Under the pieces are notes generated by a model. The model saw only the letters and a list, made by a program, of their open reading frames with translations, ran no database searches and was not told the origin of the DNA. The translations under genes and the position numbers were made by a program. A stretch of 64,000 bases of DNA. Source: CAWANP01 sp963783445. GTDB taxonomy: Bacteria > Chloroflexota > Anaerolineae > JAAYZQ01. Every line of letters starts with the position of its first letter. The stretch's first letter is position 1. Of this stretch, positions 50,399-59,411 are shown one piece after another. Location: positions 1 to 64,000 of the forward strand of contig CAWANP010000008.1 of assembly GCA_963783445.1 (NCBI GenBank). Direction: 5' to 3'.

Positions 50399-52834
50399 AT
50401 GGCGCACGTTTCGCACAAACTATCCAATTCTGTTGAAGGCGCACTGGCCGGGGGAGGCGATCCGGCGACCTCACCTCTGTATGTCTTTGGGCCTTTTCTC
50501 AGGCTGATCGTCGTCGGCGGGGTGGCTGCCGTAACCTTTGGGACCACCATCTGGCTGGTGGTCTTTACCATCGCCATGGTGTCGGCAATGTATCGCCTGG
50601 TGATGCTGTGGGTGACCGACGGCAGTGGCGGAACCGGCCTGAGCGAGGAGGAGTTCGGGGGCTGGGCGGCCAAGGTCAACGCTGCAATCACTTTTGTGGA
50701 GTATACTCTGACCTTCCTGGTGAGCATGGCCGCCCTGGTCACGTTCCTCGCCGACCGCCTGCCCATGCTGAACGAGTCGGTCTTGGGCATCCAGTACCGG
50801 ACCCTGGTGGCCATTCTGCTGAGCCTCGCCATCGGCTATCTGGTCAACCGCGGACCCAAAACCTCGGCCTTTGTCTTTGGTCCGGCCACGGCGGGTGTCC
50901 TGATCCTGCTGTGGGCCATGATCGGCGCCACAATCTGGCAGTATGGCCTTCATCTGCCTACCCTCAATCTGCAGGCATTCACGGGCGAGTACCTTCACTT
51001 TACCTTTGGGGGCTTTACCCGCATGCTGGCCGTGATGACGGGCATCGAGGTCTTTGCCAACCTGGTGGCTGCCTACGGGGGACAGCCCCGCCAGCGCAGC
51101 AACAAGGCATTCGGCAGCTTGTTGATCATTATGGGCACCACAGCGGTGACGATGTTGATTGTCGGACCGGCCATCGCCAACCTCTCGGATCCCACCGACC
51201 TGCACGTCTCAGTATTCACCCAGACGATGGACCAGCTCTTGCCGGCACCGCTGCCCTACCTGGGCACGCTGGTCAGTGTACTGGTCCTGGGATCGGCTGC
51301 CGCGGCCAGCTCCCAGGGATTGCAGAATCTGGCGCTGGGCCTAAAAAATCGGAACTATGTCCCCGCTTCCCTGGGCCAACAGAATCGCTTTGGCGTGGCC
51401 GACAAGCCGGTGTGGCTGGAGGTGGGTCTGGTGACGCTCATCTTTTTGGTGGCGGGCACGAACGAAGAGACCTACCTGGCCATCTATGCCGCAGGCGTAT
51501 TCGTCCTTTTGAGCATGACCGGTTGGGCGGCCTCCAAGCGCCTGGTACGGGAACTGCGCCAGGGTTTCTCGGCATCGTACATGGCCATGCTGGTTGGTAC
51601 GGTACTGGCAGCAAGTATCACCACAGCCGCCACGGTAGTCATCTTTCAGGAGCGATTCTTTGAGGGCGCCTGGACCTATTTTGTTTTCATCCCTGTACTC
51701 TTTGGGGCCTTTACCTACGTTCGCGGGCGGCTTGGCGCTCCCAGTTCTCTGGCAGAGCAGCTAGGCGAACTGGAAGGGGCCATGCTGGGCGGCTTTGGCT
51801 TTGGACAATCCTTTGCCGCTGAGGCTGCTGGCATGGCTGGTACGGTCAGCCTGCCGGCTACTTTTTCTTTCCAGGAGGGGGAGGCTGTTATTGCGGCTCC
51901 CAGCCACCTCTGGCAGCAGGCTCGCGGGACACCCGACCACGTCCTGGTGACCCTGGATGGTTCGGACTTTGCGGAACAGGCACTTCCGGCAGCAGAATCG
52001 ATCTGCATAGCCTTCAATGCTCGGTTGACGCTGGTTTCCGTGCTCTCGAAGCAACCTCGTTTCTGGCCCTTTGGCCGCTCCAAGGAGCCAGGCAGCAGGC
52101 GCCGGGAGACCGAAGCCTATCTGAAGGCCGTGGCAAAACGGATGCAGGCTAAGGAGATTGACACAGCCTACTCGGTGCTAAGAGGGCCGGTAGTCAAGTC
52201 GGTCAACCAACTCATGCAGGAACAGTCCATTGACATGTCCATCATCTGCACGCACGGCCGGTCTGGGATACAGCGCTGGGTGCTGGGCAGTGTGGCAACC
52301 GACCTGATCCAAAGCGTGACCGAGCCGGTGCTTATCATCCATCCTGCTCCTGAAGGCCCACCGCCGGTGCCGGATTTTGGGAAGCTGCTGGTGGCGCTGG
52401 ACGGTTCCGAGTTCGCAGAGCGGGTCCTGCCCATGGTACGAGCCTCGGCCATGTATGGAAGCGTTGTCCTGCTGTTGCGGGTGCCGGAGGTACCCAGACC
52501 GCAGCGGTTCGGCACCATGACGGAGGAGATCGAGCGGCTAAGAGCTGAGGCCGAAGCCGAAGCCTCCCAGTACCTGGAGGGAATTGCGGCCGCCCTGCGG
52601 CAAGAGGGGATCGAGACTCACGTGCTGGTCGCCGGGTCGCGACCGGCGGAGAAGATCATCCAGGTAGCCGAGGTGGAGGACGTCGACGTGATCATGCTCT
52701 CCACCCATGGCCAGGGGGAAATGCAGGGACTGCTGATGGGCAGCGTGGCCGACCGCGTGGTGCAACAGACCCACCGCCCGGTCCTGCTGGCGCCCATTCA
52801 GGAACGAAGATCGTCTGAATCTTCAGAATCATGA
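50399..52834 (+). CDS. APC-superfamily permease with two C-terminal universal stress (USP) domains
   Basis: An 811-residue protein. Residues 1 to about 450 form a 12-helix APC-type transporter, starting near GDPATSPLYVFGPFLRLIVVGG and including the unwound-helix-like region VMTGIEVFANLVAAYGG. Two USP domains follow (about 513-650, DHVLVTLDGSDFAEQALPAA; and about 660-800, KLLVALDGSEFAERVLP), each with the GxxG(9)G[ST] nucleotide motif near CTHGRSGIQRWVLGS and STHGQGEMQGLLMGS. USP pairs bind ATP or cAMP-like nucleotides and may control transport. The substrate is uncertain: KimA/KUP-like K+ uptake or amino acid transport are both possible. Repeat fragments flank the gene on both sides. Confidence 0.86.
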   Translation: MAHVSHKLSNSVEGALAGGGDPATSPLYVFGPFLRLIVVGGVAAVTFGTTIWLVVFTIAMVSAMYRLVMLWVTDGSGGTGLSEEEFGGWAAKVNAAITFVEYTLTFLVSMAALVTFLADRLPMLNESVLGIQYRTLVAILLSLAIGYLVNRGPKTSAFVFGPATAGVLILLWAMIGATIWQYGLHLPTLNLQAFTGEYLHFTFGGFTRMLAVMTGIEVFANLVAAYGGQPRQRSNKAFGSLLIIMGTTAVTMLIVGPAIANLSDPTDLHVSVFTQTMDQLLPAPLPYLGTLVSVLVLGSAAAASSQGLQNLALGLKNRNYVPASLGQQNRFGVADKPVWLEVGLVTLIFLVAGTNEETYLAIYAAGVFVLLSMTGWAASKRLVRELRQGFSASYMAMLVGTVLAASITTAATVVIFQERFFEGAWTYFVFIPVLFGAFTYVRGRLGAPSSLAEQLGELEGAMLGGFGFGQSFAAEAAGMAGTVSLPATFSFQEGEAVIAAPSHLWQQARGTPDHVLVTLDGSDFAEQALPAAESICIAFNARLTLVSVLSKQPRFWPFGRSKEPGSRRRETEAYLKAVAKRMQAKEIDTAYSVLRGPVVKSVNQLMQEQSIDMSIICTHGRSGIQRWVLGSVATDLIQSVTEPVLIIHPAPEGPPPVPDFGKLLVALDGSEFAERVLPMVRASAMYGSVVLLLRVPEVPRPQRFGTMTEEIERLRAEAEAEASQYLEGIAAALRQEGIETHVLVAGSRPAEKIIQVAEVEDVDVIMLSTHGQGEMQGLLMGSVADRVVQQTHRPVLLAPIQERRSSESSES

Positions 52835-52884
52835 TCCGGAGCAGGCGCACACCGTAAAACTTAATCCTGTCAACCTGCGACTGC

Positions 52885-53003
52885 GCTCAGGACATGCTTC
52901 ATTTCACTCAGGATGGCGGCTGCCCGAAAGCAGGATTCTTTCACCTGGAGTGGCGCCCCGGGCCATGGATCACTCAGATGTGCGCTGAAGCGTATCCTGA
53001 GCG
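52885..53003. repeat. Degenerate REP-like fragments after the permease gene
   Basis: The 15-bp sequence GCTCAGGACATGCTT at 52885-52899 is identical to one at 50255-50269 before the gene, and related TATCCTGAGCGAAGCC lies at 52984-52999. The 254-bp gap (52835-53088) has no other feature; the open frame through it is the artificial extension of the next gene. Confidence 0.6.
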
Positions 53004-53088
53004 AAGCCAAAGAGCGCGCAATACAGACGATGCCCGTCTCATTGCCCAAATTGACGCGAGAGGAATCCAAAGTAGGAGGCATTGGACT

Positions 53089-54423
53089 ATGACCCTGATC
53101 GTACGGGGCGCCCTGTGGTTTGGACTCTACTTGTTCTTGATCCTGCTGCCGCTGGTTACAGCAGCCATCTCCGCCCCGGCCCGCGTGGCGCCGTCCTTCA
53201 GCGTAGAGCTGGGAGTGGGCGCTGGCTTTGTCGGCTTGGCGCTCATGTGCCTGGAGTTTGCGCTAATATCGCGAACCAAGGCAGCGGCCCAGGCATTCGG
53301 AGAGGACGCCCTCCAACTCTTTCACAACCTGATGGGCATGGTGGCTCTGGGTTTCCTGGTGGCCCACCCCACCCTACTCATCATCTCCGGCTACCCCGCC
53401 GACTGCTGGCTCAATCCCTTTGCCGGTTGTGCGAACACTGCGACGCGGACGGCATCCCTGGCGCTCTATGTCTTGGTTCTCTTGGTTGGGCTCTCGATCT
53501 GGCGCAAGAAACTCGGGATCAAGTACGAGCTGTGGCAGGTCACCCATGGCCTGTTCGCACTCTATGTGCTTGTCGCGGCCATGGTCCACATCTTTGTCCT
53601 TGGCCGGTACACCACCACCCCGATCATGAAGGCCGTGTGGCTAGTCTATGCGATCCTGGTCACGGTACTGCTATTGTACTACAAGATCCTGATGCCCATT
53701 CTCAACTGGAACAAGACGTGGGAGGTTGTTGAAAACCGAGAGGAACGAGGGGACTCACGCACACTGATACTAAAGCCGGTGGGCCACAAGGGCTATTCCT
53801 TCCAACCGGGCCAGTTTGCCTGGCTGAAAACAGGTCGCACGCCCTTTGGAGTTGGACAGCACCCCATCTCCATGTCATCCTGCGGGGATGTTGAACCGGG
53901 CGGCCAGGTGGCCTTCACCATCAAAGACCTGGGCGACTGGTCGGGCCAGGAGGTGCCCGCTCTCAAACCTGGCGATACCCTGTGGTTGGACGGCCCGCAC
54001 GGCGTCTTTTCCATGGATCGCGAGCAGGGGATGGGCTATGTCTTTGTCGGGGGCGGGGTCGGCATCACCCCGCTCTACTCAATGCTGCAAACGATGGTCA
54101 AGCGGGAGGACGTGCGGCCGGTACTGCTCTTCTATGGCGGGTCCGACTGGGAAAGCCTGACCTTTCGCGAGGAACTGGACGACCTGGCAGGGAAGATGAA
54201 CCTGCAGATCATCCACGTTCTGTCACATCCACCCGAGGGATGGGAAGGGGAGAGCGGCTATGTGACCGGCGAGGTCATGAAGAGTTATCTGCCCAAGCAG
54301 TACAAACGATTCATCTACTTTGTTTGCGGCCCAGAACCGCTGATGGATGCCATGGAGCAAGCACTGCCCGAACTTGGGGTCCCGCCCGAGAACGTCCACA
54401 CAGAACGCTTTGACATGGTCTAG
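53089..54423 (+). CDS. Ferric reductase-like transmembrane flavoprotein
   Basis: A 444-residue enzyme: an N-terminal ferric-reductase-type membrane domain with about six helices (LVTAAISAP, FHNLMGMVALGFLVAHP, WQVTHGLFALYVLVAAMVHI; His residues positioned for haem), then an FAD-binding domain (FQPGQFAWLKTGRTPFGVGQHPISMSS) and an NAD(P)H-binding domain (YVFVGGGVGITPLYSML, VCGPEPLMDAMEQAL). It likely moves electrons from NAD(P)H through FAD and haem to an outside acceptor such as ferric iron or oxygen. I use the ATG at 53089 with AGGAGG upstream instead of the frame opening at 52894. A tiny membrane peptide gene follows 15 bp later. Confidence 0.88.
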   Translation: MTLIVRGALWFGLYLFLILLPLVTAAISAPARVAPSFSVELGVGAGFVGLALMCLEFALISRTKAAAQAFGEDALQLFHNLMGMVALGFLVAHPTLLIISGYPADCWLNPFAGCANTATRTASLALYVLVLLVGLSIWRKKLGIKYELWQVTHGLFALYVLVAAMVHIFVLGRYTTTPIMKAVWLVYAILVTVLLLYYKILMPILNWNKTWEVVENREERGDSRTLILKPVGHKGYSFQPGQFAWLKTGRTPFGVGQHPISMSSCGDVEPGGQVAFTIKDLGDWSGQEVPALKPGDTLWLDGPHGVFSMDREQGMGYVFVGGGVGITPLYSMLQTMVKREDVRPVLLFYGGSDWESLTFREELDDLAGKMNLQIIHVLSHPPEGWEGESGYVTGEVMKSYLPKQYKRFIYFVCGPEPLMDAMEQALPELGVPPENVHTERFDMV

Positions 54424-54438
54424 GAGGAGGGAACGAAT

Positions 54439-54540
54439 ATGCATCATCTCGTAGTCAAGAGCGTTGCCGTTGGCCTGACCATTTTGTTGATCGTTGCCAT
54501 CGTGGTCTTTGCCATTCTCGTCAAGGCGCCGGTAGGCTAG
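54439..54540 (+). CDS. 33-residue single-pass membrane peptide
   Basis: An ORF of 34 codons including stop. The ATG has an excellent GGAGGAGGG ribosome site 7-8 nt upstream. It reads MHHLVVKSV, then a hydrophobic helix (AVGLTILLIVAIVVFAILV) and KAPVG. A charged start, one helix and positive end are typical of small accessory subunits of membrane oxidoreductases or of small regulatory peptides. It follows the reductase gene by 15 bp and is probably its partner. No homology is claimed. Confidence 0.72.
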   Translation: MHHLVVKSVAVGLTILLIVAIVVFAILVKAPVG

Positions 54541-54594
54541 GCACAATTGATGGCAGAGTTGGCTGGTAAGGTCACCTGCCAGTTTCCTTGGCGA

Positions 54595-55242
54595 TCACTC
54601 TACCGAGGGAAAGACGACCTCCTCCTTACCCGCCAGCCGATCCTGGATGCGCTGGACGACGATGTCCAGGTGCCCGGACCTGTGGACAAAGTCCAGGTCG
54701 TCAGTACGGATGGTGATCACCGGACAGAGGTCAAAGGATTGCAGCCACTCATCGTAGAAGGTTTCCAGTAGCGACAAGTACTCATCTGTGATACCGGTTT
54801 CGATGGCCCGCCCCCGCCGCCCAATGCGCGCCAGAAGGACATCGACAGGACAATGGAGGTAGAGTAGGAGATCAGGTCGGGGCAAGCTGGCGACTACTTG
54901 CTCGAAAACGGCCCGATAGGCATGGAAGTCGCGTTCGCTCAGGTTGCCCAGGTGGTACAGGGCCCGGGCAAAGATGTGAGCATCCTCATAGATGCTACGG
55001 TCGGCGATGGCCGACTCCGGACCACTGGCCAATTCCAGGTGTTGCTCCGCCCGGTGGCCCAGAAAAAAGACCTGCAGGTGGAAGGACCATTGGGCCATGT
55101 CGGCGTAGAAATCGGCCAGGTAGGGATTGTCGGCCACCGATTCAAAGGCTGTGCGCCAGCCCAGCCGCGAACCCAGCCGCTCCGTCAGCGAGGTCTTGCC
55201 CGAGGCGATGTTGCCGGCGACGAGAACGAGGCGCTTGGTCAT
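54595..55242 (-). CDS. Deoxynucleoside kinase
   Basis: A 215-residue P-loop kinase of the deoxyadenosine/deoxyguanosine kinase family. It has the P-loop VAGNIASGKTSLTERL at residues 8-23, the ERS/DRS-like segment AIADRSIYEDAHIFARAL with the catalytic Asp-Arg-Ser motif, LLLYLHCPVDVLLARIGRRGRAIE (lid) and TDEYLSLLETFYDEWL. It phosphorylates deoxynucleosides for salvage. The ATG at 55242 with GAGGAAA upstream is preferred over 55257. It converges on the small membrane peptide gene. Its preferred nucleoside is not clear. Confidence 0.9.
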   Translation of the reverse strand: MTKRLVLVAGNIASGKTSLTERLGSRLGWRTAFESVADNPYLADFYADMAQWSFHLQVFFLGHRAEQHLELASGPESAIADRSIYEDAHIFARALYHLGNLSERDFHAYRAVFEQVVASLPRPDLLLYLHCPVDVLLARIGRRGRAIETGITDEYLSLLETFYDEWLQSFDLCPVITIRTDDLDFVHRSGHLDIVVQRIQDRLAGKEEVVFPSVE

Positions 55243-55393
55243 GGTTTCCTCCCACATGAAAAGTGCAGTCTCTCAACAGTGTGCTCCAGAAGCTGCTGCA
55301 GAACGGCAGTCTGTGGCCACTAACCGCCTTCCGCCAACAAGGACGAAAGCCTGGCCAGTGAGGTCCAACTACCTTAAACCGGATCTGCAGTTG

Positions 55394-56515
55394 TCAGGCA
55401 GACTGCGAACGCTGGCCCCAGGCCAGCAGAATCTCTCCAGCGGCCCGCTCAGCAGCCGCAGCGGCGCGCAGACCGCCAGCTACCTGGCGCGCCTCCACCC
55501 TGTCCGCGATGCCATCTTCCAGGGCCGCCAGCAATGCCCCATAGGTATCCGAAGCCTGGTCAAATAGCATGGCAGCTTTCTCCAGATCAGCCTCGCCCGG
55601 AAACGCTTCCCGCAGGTAAGTGGTATTCTCCTGGCGCACATAGATGGCTGTCTTCAGGCCAGGCTGCATCTCCGTGGCGTCGACCTTGGCACCTCGCAAC
55701 TCGATCTGGCTGGCCAGTCTATCGATGACGTCAGCACCCTGGGGCGGGCCGTACCGCGCACCGCCGATGAGCGAGTGGCCATTGTGAACCCAGACCGGGC
55801 CCAGATCCGGTTCTAGGGGTCCTGGCTCAAAGACTGAGAGCGAATAGCGCCAGGGATAGTCAAAGAGCCGCGCCTGACCCAACACAGCCTCCAATAGCTT
55901 CTCACTTTCTACGAAAAGACCGGCTGCGCCAGGGAGCCGGTGGCCCGGCTCACAAGGCACATCTGGCAGGCAGACCGTCTCATAGTAGTAGAAGCCGACT
56001 GTGTCGTATCCTACCAATATGTCGCTATGGGGAATTGCTGCCTCCAGGCCATCATACAGAACAGCCATGTCCAATCCGACGCGAACCGGGTATCCTTGCG
56101 AGAGGTAGTATCGCAGGGCATCAAGATAAGGCCCGGCATCGTCGGTGACGTGGAAGCGGCGCTCCAGGCCCAAGTAGGGTGCGGCGATGACAAAGCCAGG
56201 CTCGGGATCCGTACCCGGATAGAATCCCAGGCCACCCGGAATCTGGCCCGCACCGTAGGTGAAGCCCATGAGAAAGTCAAAGTACCGCCGGGGTTGGGAT
56301 ATGCCGTGCTGGGCAGCGATCATTTGCAGGCTGGTGGATTGGCAAACCGCTTCCCGGGCCGCAATCCAGGGAACGTCATCCAGGTGATGCTCCTCCGGAT
56401 AGCCACCGAGACCGTCAGGCTGCAGTCCCAGCGGATGGTAGGACTCCTCGTAGTAGCGCCGCACAAAGAAGCGCGTGAGGGCTCGCCTAAGACCCAAATA
56501 CAGCTTGCTACTCAC
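55394..56515 (-). CDS. C39-like / BtrH N-terminal-type cysteine protein
   Basis: A 373-residue cytoplasmic protein without recognised domain in its C-terminal half. The N-terminal half has a papain/C39-like arrangement: VPWIAAREAVCQSTSLQMIAAQHGI with candidate nucleophile Cys58, and AAIPHSDILVGYDTVGFYYYE with candidate His163. Such folds include C39 peptidases and the butirosin-type acyltransferase BtrH. The C-terminal part is helical and Ala-rich. GTG start with AGAGGGGA upstream. It lies between a kinase and a LiaF-like gene and has no obvious partner. The assignment to a catalytic family is tentative. Confidence 0.6.
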   Translation of the reverse strand: MSSKLYLGLRRALTRFFVRRYYEESYHPLGLQPDGLGGYPEEHHLDDVPWIAAREAVCQSTSLQMIAAQHGISQPRRYFDFLMGFTYGAGQIPGGLGFYPGTDPEPGFVIAAPYLGLERRFHVTDDAGPYLDALRYYLSQGYPVRVGLDMAVLYDGLEAAIPHSDILVGYDTVGFYYYETVCLPDVPCEPGHRLPGAAGLFVESEKLLEAVLGQARLFDYPWRYSLSVFEPGPLEPDLGPVWVHNGHSLIGGARYGPPQGADVIDRLASQIELRGAKVDATEMQPGLKTAIYVRQENTTYLREAFPGEADLEKAAMLFDQASDTYGALLAALEDGIADRVEARQVAGGLRAAAAAERAAGEILLAWGQRSQSA

Positions 56516-56565
56516 CCGTTCCCCTCTTTCATGTTGCCCTCCACACCCCGGGCTACCAACGATTC

Positions 56566-57486
56566 CTAGTCTCGAGCCTGTACCTCAAGTAGACCAATGG
56601 CCTGGCTCACGGTCAGGTCCACCCGGTCCTTAGCCGCATCATAGCCGGGTGAGGTGTAAACATCACCATCGCGCTGGTAGCCATCGGGCATCACCCGCAC
56701 CGCAATACCACTGTCCGCATGAATACGGGCTTCCAGACCATCGGGAATGACAACCGTTGTCATCCCAATGGCCCCATCAACACCGGCCTGATAGCGACCT
56801 TGAGACGGCAGCGTGACTTTTGTGAATCCAACGCCCATGTCGGTTTGAAGGTCGCCCAACGCCAGGCCGGTCAGGTTCAGGCTGGCTTCTCCCATGCCCA
56901 TGCTCGTCTCCAGCTGGAACAGGGGCGCAGGACTCAACCCCAGATCCCAGGCCCGCTGCAGGCCAAAGCCGCCATTGAAGGGGCCCCATCCGTACTGAGT
57001 GGTTCGCAGCTCAAGAGTCACCCGATCACCATCACGAGAGAATTCCTGATCCACTTTCTCGCCGTCGGCCAATTGAAGGCTGCCCTCGATCAAGTTCGCT
57101 GACTCGGGCAGAGCCTCAATGCGAAGAACTCCCACCCCAGGCTCGACCACTACCCTCGCCTCCGTAGCGCCTTCCAAGGGCTGGCTGATCTCTTGGCTAG
57201 CCGTCGTGCGTTCCCCCATCACGTCAGCCTGGCTAAGCCACAGGGCACCTGCCGCGATCCCAATGACCAGTATCACAACCAAGAGAGAACCCCAGATCGA
57301 ACGGCGACCGATGAGAATCTCCAGACCCAGCGCAATCAGGAATACCGGCCAGAGTTGGATGATTGTCCACCACACGCTCCATTCCAGGATCCCGAGCACG
57401 TTCAGCAAAAGGACAATGCCCACGGCGATCAACAGCACCGGGCCTAAAAGATCGACCTGTTTTTGCTTCTGTTTCTGTTCTTCCAT
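56566..57486 (-). CDS. LiaF-like membrane protein with toast-rack domain
   Basis: A 306-residue protein. The N-terminal part has three or four hydrophobic segments (LLGPVLLIAVGIVLLLNVLGIL, TIIQLWPVFLIALGLEIL, WGSLLVVILVIGIAAGALWL), like the LiaF/DUF5668 membrane module. The C-terminal part is a right-handed beta-solenoid or toast-rack domain (VVVEPGVGVLRIEAL and MGMGEASLNLTGLALGDLQTDMGVGFTKVTLP) similar to DUF4097/DUF2154. Proteins of this type sense or respond to cell-envelope stress. The ATG has AAGGAG upstream. It precedes the C39-like gene on the same strand with 50 bp between them. Role inferred only from domains. Confidence 0.78.
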   Translation of the reverse strand: MEEQKQKQKQVDLLGPVLLIAVGIVLLLNVLGILEWSVWWTIIQLWPVFLIALGLEILIGRRSIWGSLLVVILVIGIAAGALWLSQADVMGERTTASQEISQPLEGATEARVVVEPGVGVLRIEALPESANLIEGSLQLADGEKVDQEFSRDGDRVTLELRTTQYGWGPFNGGFGLQRAWDLGLSPAPLFQLETSMGMGEASLNLTGLALGDLQTDMGVGFTKVTLPSQGRYQAGVDGAIGMTTVVIPDGLEARIHADSGIAVRVMPDGYQRDGDVYTSPGYDAAKDRVDLTVSQAIGLLEVQARD

Positions 57487-57540
57487 TTCAGACTCCTTGT
57501 CTCCACCTGTCCAGGGACCCCGATGGCGTCCCCCATACGT

Positions 57541-58359
57541 CTAAAGGGTTGCTCTCAGCGCACTGACCTCTGTCGGGTAGTTCTTGAGCAACCGATTCTT
57601 CTTCAGGTTCTCCTTCACGATCCAGCGGACGTCCCGATCGTCGAGCACGGCCAACTCGGCCAGGAAAGAGAATCCCTTCTGGGGAACCGCACAAACGACG
57701 ACGCTCAAAGTATAGCCCAGGCCCTTTCTAAGCGCACGAAAGGCATCCGACCTGCGGTCGTCCATCTCTAGTATCCGGGTGAGAATCTCCCGGTGCAGTC
57801 GCAGGGCCGTCATCGCTGTCGCCGGGTCCCGAAGGAGCGCAGGCTCAGCTACGCCCGCCGCCACGGCCCGCATCTCCAGGGGATGCCCGCCTGCTACCCA
57901 GGTCGCAAGGGCCGCCAGGGTCTCCTCGCTGCGTACAGGTAGAAGATGCTGCAGCCCAAAACACACGGCCTCCCTCATCCGCCAACGGGGATCGCGAGCC
58001 AGCTCGCGGAGGGCGCCTAACGCAAGCTCAGTATACGCTGCATTCGTTGCACCGATGGCCCCGAGACCAACGGTCCCACAGAAGGGAAGAAACTCGCGAG
58101 GATCGTTGACGGGAGCCTCTGCCGCCGAGATCTCTGTCATGCCCTCACACAGCGCCCAAATGGACTCCAGCGACGCATCGCAGCCGGCCAGATCCCCCAC
58201 AACGTCACCGAAGGCCAGGGCCAACTCCAGGTTTCCCCTGGGGCCTGGCAGGTTGCTGTTTGAGAGGAAGTAGGCAGTCAGATCTTTGACATCGCCAGTT
58301 GCCACGAAGCCATCAAAGAGGCTGACCAGGTCTCGCTTATGCACGTCTCTTTTGCCCAT
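57541..58359 (-). CDS. Helical-repeat protein of unknown function
   Basis: A protein of about 272 residues made largely of alpha helices in a repeat-like pattern (LGALRELARDPRWRMREAVCFGLQHLL, ALATWVAGGHPLEMRAVAAGVAEPALL), similar to HEAT/ARM solenoids. I cannot assign a known family. The ATG at 58359 (GAGAGG 12 nt upstream) avoids overlap with the HAD gene, which ends at 58377; an earlier start at 58407 is possible. It is downstream of the HAD phosphatase gene and probably in the same unit. Function unknown; protein-protein scaffolding is a general guess. Confidence 0.6.
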   Translation of the reverse strand: MGKRDVHKRDLVSLFDGFVATGDVKDLTAYFLSNSNLPGPRGNLELALAFGDVVGDLAGCDASLESIWALCEGMTEISAAEAPVNDPREFLPFCGTVGLGAIGATNAAYTELALGALRELARDPRWRMREAVCFGLQHLLPVRSEETLAALATWVAGGHPLEMRAVAAGVAEPALLRDPATAMTALRLHREILTRILEMDDRRSDAFRALRKGLGYTLSVVVCAVPQKGFSFLAELAVLDDRDVRWIVKENLKKNRLLKNYPTEVSALRATL

Positions 58360-58376
58360 CTTGCACAGGTACCTCT

Positions 58377-59102
58377 CTAGCCGCGGACAGCTCGTTCGCC
58401 ACGCCACTGGGTCCCGTGCTCTCCGGCATGCCCGATAGTTGTGACCAGGCTGGCTGGATCCAGCCCGCTGAAATCGCTCACCACGTCGAGGACGGAGGAT
58501 GGGACACGAAATTCCTCAGCCTGTGGATTCGTAGCGATGACAATGACGTGCATTCCAGCGAGATGCGCTGCTTCGACACCGGACTGTGAATCCTCGAATA
58601 CCAGGCATTGCCCTGGGCTGATGCCCAGCTTCTGGGCAGTAGTCAAAAAGATCTGGGGCCCACTCTTTCCCTGGAGAACGTCATCGCCCCCGACGATGAC
58701 GTTGAAGCAGGTATTGAGGCCCAGCCCATCCAGGGTGAATTCGATGTTGCGCCTGCCAGCCGATGTAGCCACGGCCATCGGGATGCCCAATGCCTGCGCT
58801 TCACGCAGGAAGCGATGGACCCCGGCGACTGCTCTGAGGTGAGGTCCATAGAATTTGCGGTAGATAACCTCCTTGCGCTCCGAGTGCCTGTCGATATCTT
58901 GGCCGGAAATACTCCCGGCAAGTACGTGCCGGAGCAGTTCCGGGGTCGTATGGCTGCCCATAAGACGAGCAAGGCGTCCGGGGGTCATCTCGATGCCCAA
59001 CTCGGCAAACATCTCCAGCCAGGATTGGGTATGGAAAGCCATATTGTCGACAAGGGTGCCATCCATGTCAAAGATGAACCCACTACAGGTCATGGAGGTC
59101 AT
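58377..59102 (-). CDS. HAD-superfamily phosphatase/beta-phosphoglucomutase-like
   Basis: A 241-residue HAD protein with subfamily I cap. Motif I is FIFDMDGTLVDNMAFH, motif II MAVATSAGRR, motif III the Lys in DDVLQGKSGPQ, and motif IV CLVFEDSQSGVEAAHLAGM. This pattern fits beta-phosphoglucomutase-like or sugar-phosphate phosphatases. The ATG has AAAGGAG upstream. It is the first gene of a minus-strand unit with the helical-repeat gene. It could remove phosphate from sugars made by the phosphorylases elsewhere in the window, but that is speculative. Confidence 0.88.
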   Translation of the reverse strand: MTSMTCSGFIFDMDGTLVDNMAFHTQSWLEMFAELGIEMTPGRLARLMGSHTTPELLRHVLAGSISGQDIDRHSERKEVIYRKFYGPHLRAVAGVHRFLREAQALGIPMAVATSAGRRNIEFTLDGLGLNTCFNVIVGGDDVLQGKSGPQIFLTTAQKLGISPGQCLVFEDSQSGVEAAHLAGMHVIVIATNPQAEEFRVPSSVLDVVSDFSGLDPASLVTTIGHAGEHGTQWRGERAVRG

Positions 59103-59194
59103 TGATGGCTCCTTTCAGCGTCTCAACATTCTACCATGATTCGGTACTTTGCGGCAAATGGGTCGGAGGCTAGCCGGAGGCCGAGAAGACACTG

Positions 59195-59230
59195 TAGCGC
59201 TGAAAGCGCACAAAAGTGCGCACTACGAAC
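59195..59230. repeat. Intergenic hairpin repeat related to 50303-50330
   Basis: GCGCACAAAAGTGCGC hairpin followed by ACTACGAACC. Compared with the copy near 50303 the stem differs at paired positions on both sides, while the loop and ACTACGAAC tail are kept. The gene-free stretch 59103-59411 (309 bp) holds nothing else I can identify; the frame that crosses it is an upstream extension of the MalT-like gene. Confidence 0.6.
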
Positions 59231-59411
59231 CAGCGACTCCAGTTACAGCCCTGACGTGGTAGGTGTAAACTGCTGCGATTGGATTGGCAGCCGGGCTGCT
59301 GGAACCTGTTTGGCGCCACGCCCAAGCTGTGGTAAGATGAGTGCAGGAACGCTTGTGTTTGCGTTCGCGCCAGCCAGCGGGGTTTGCCGCAAGGGCCCCA
59401 CAGGGAATGAG

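Noticed and set aside
52894..53088. Upstream extension of the ferric reductase frame
   Set aside because: It runs through repeat fragments and lacks a ribosome site; AGGAGG precedes the ATG at 53089.
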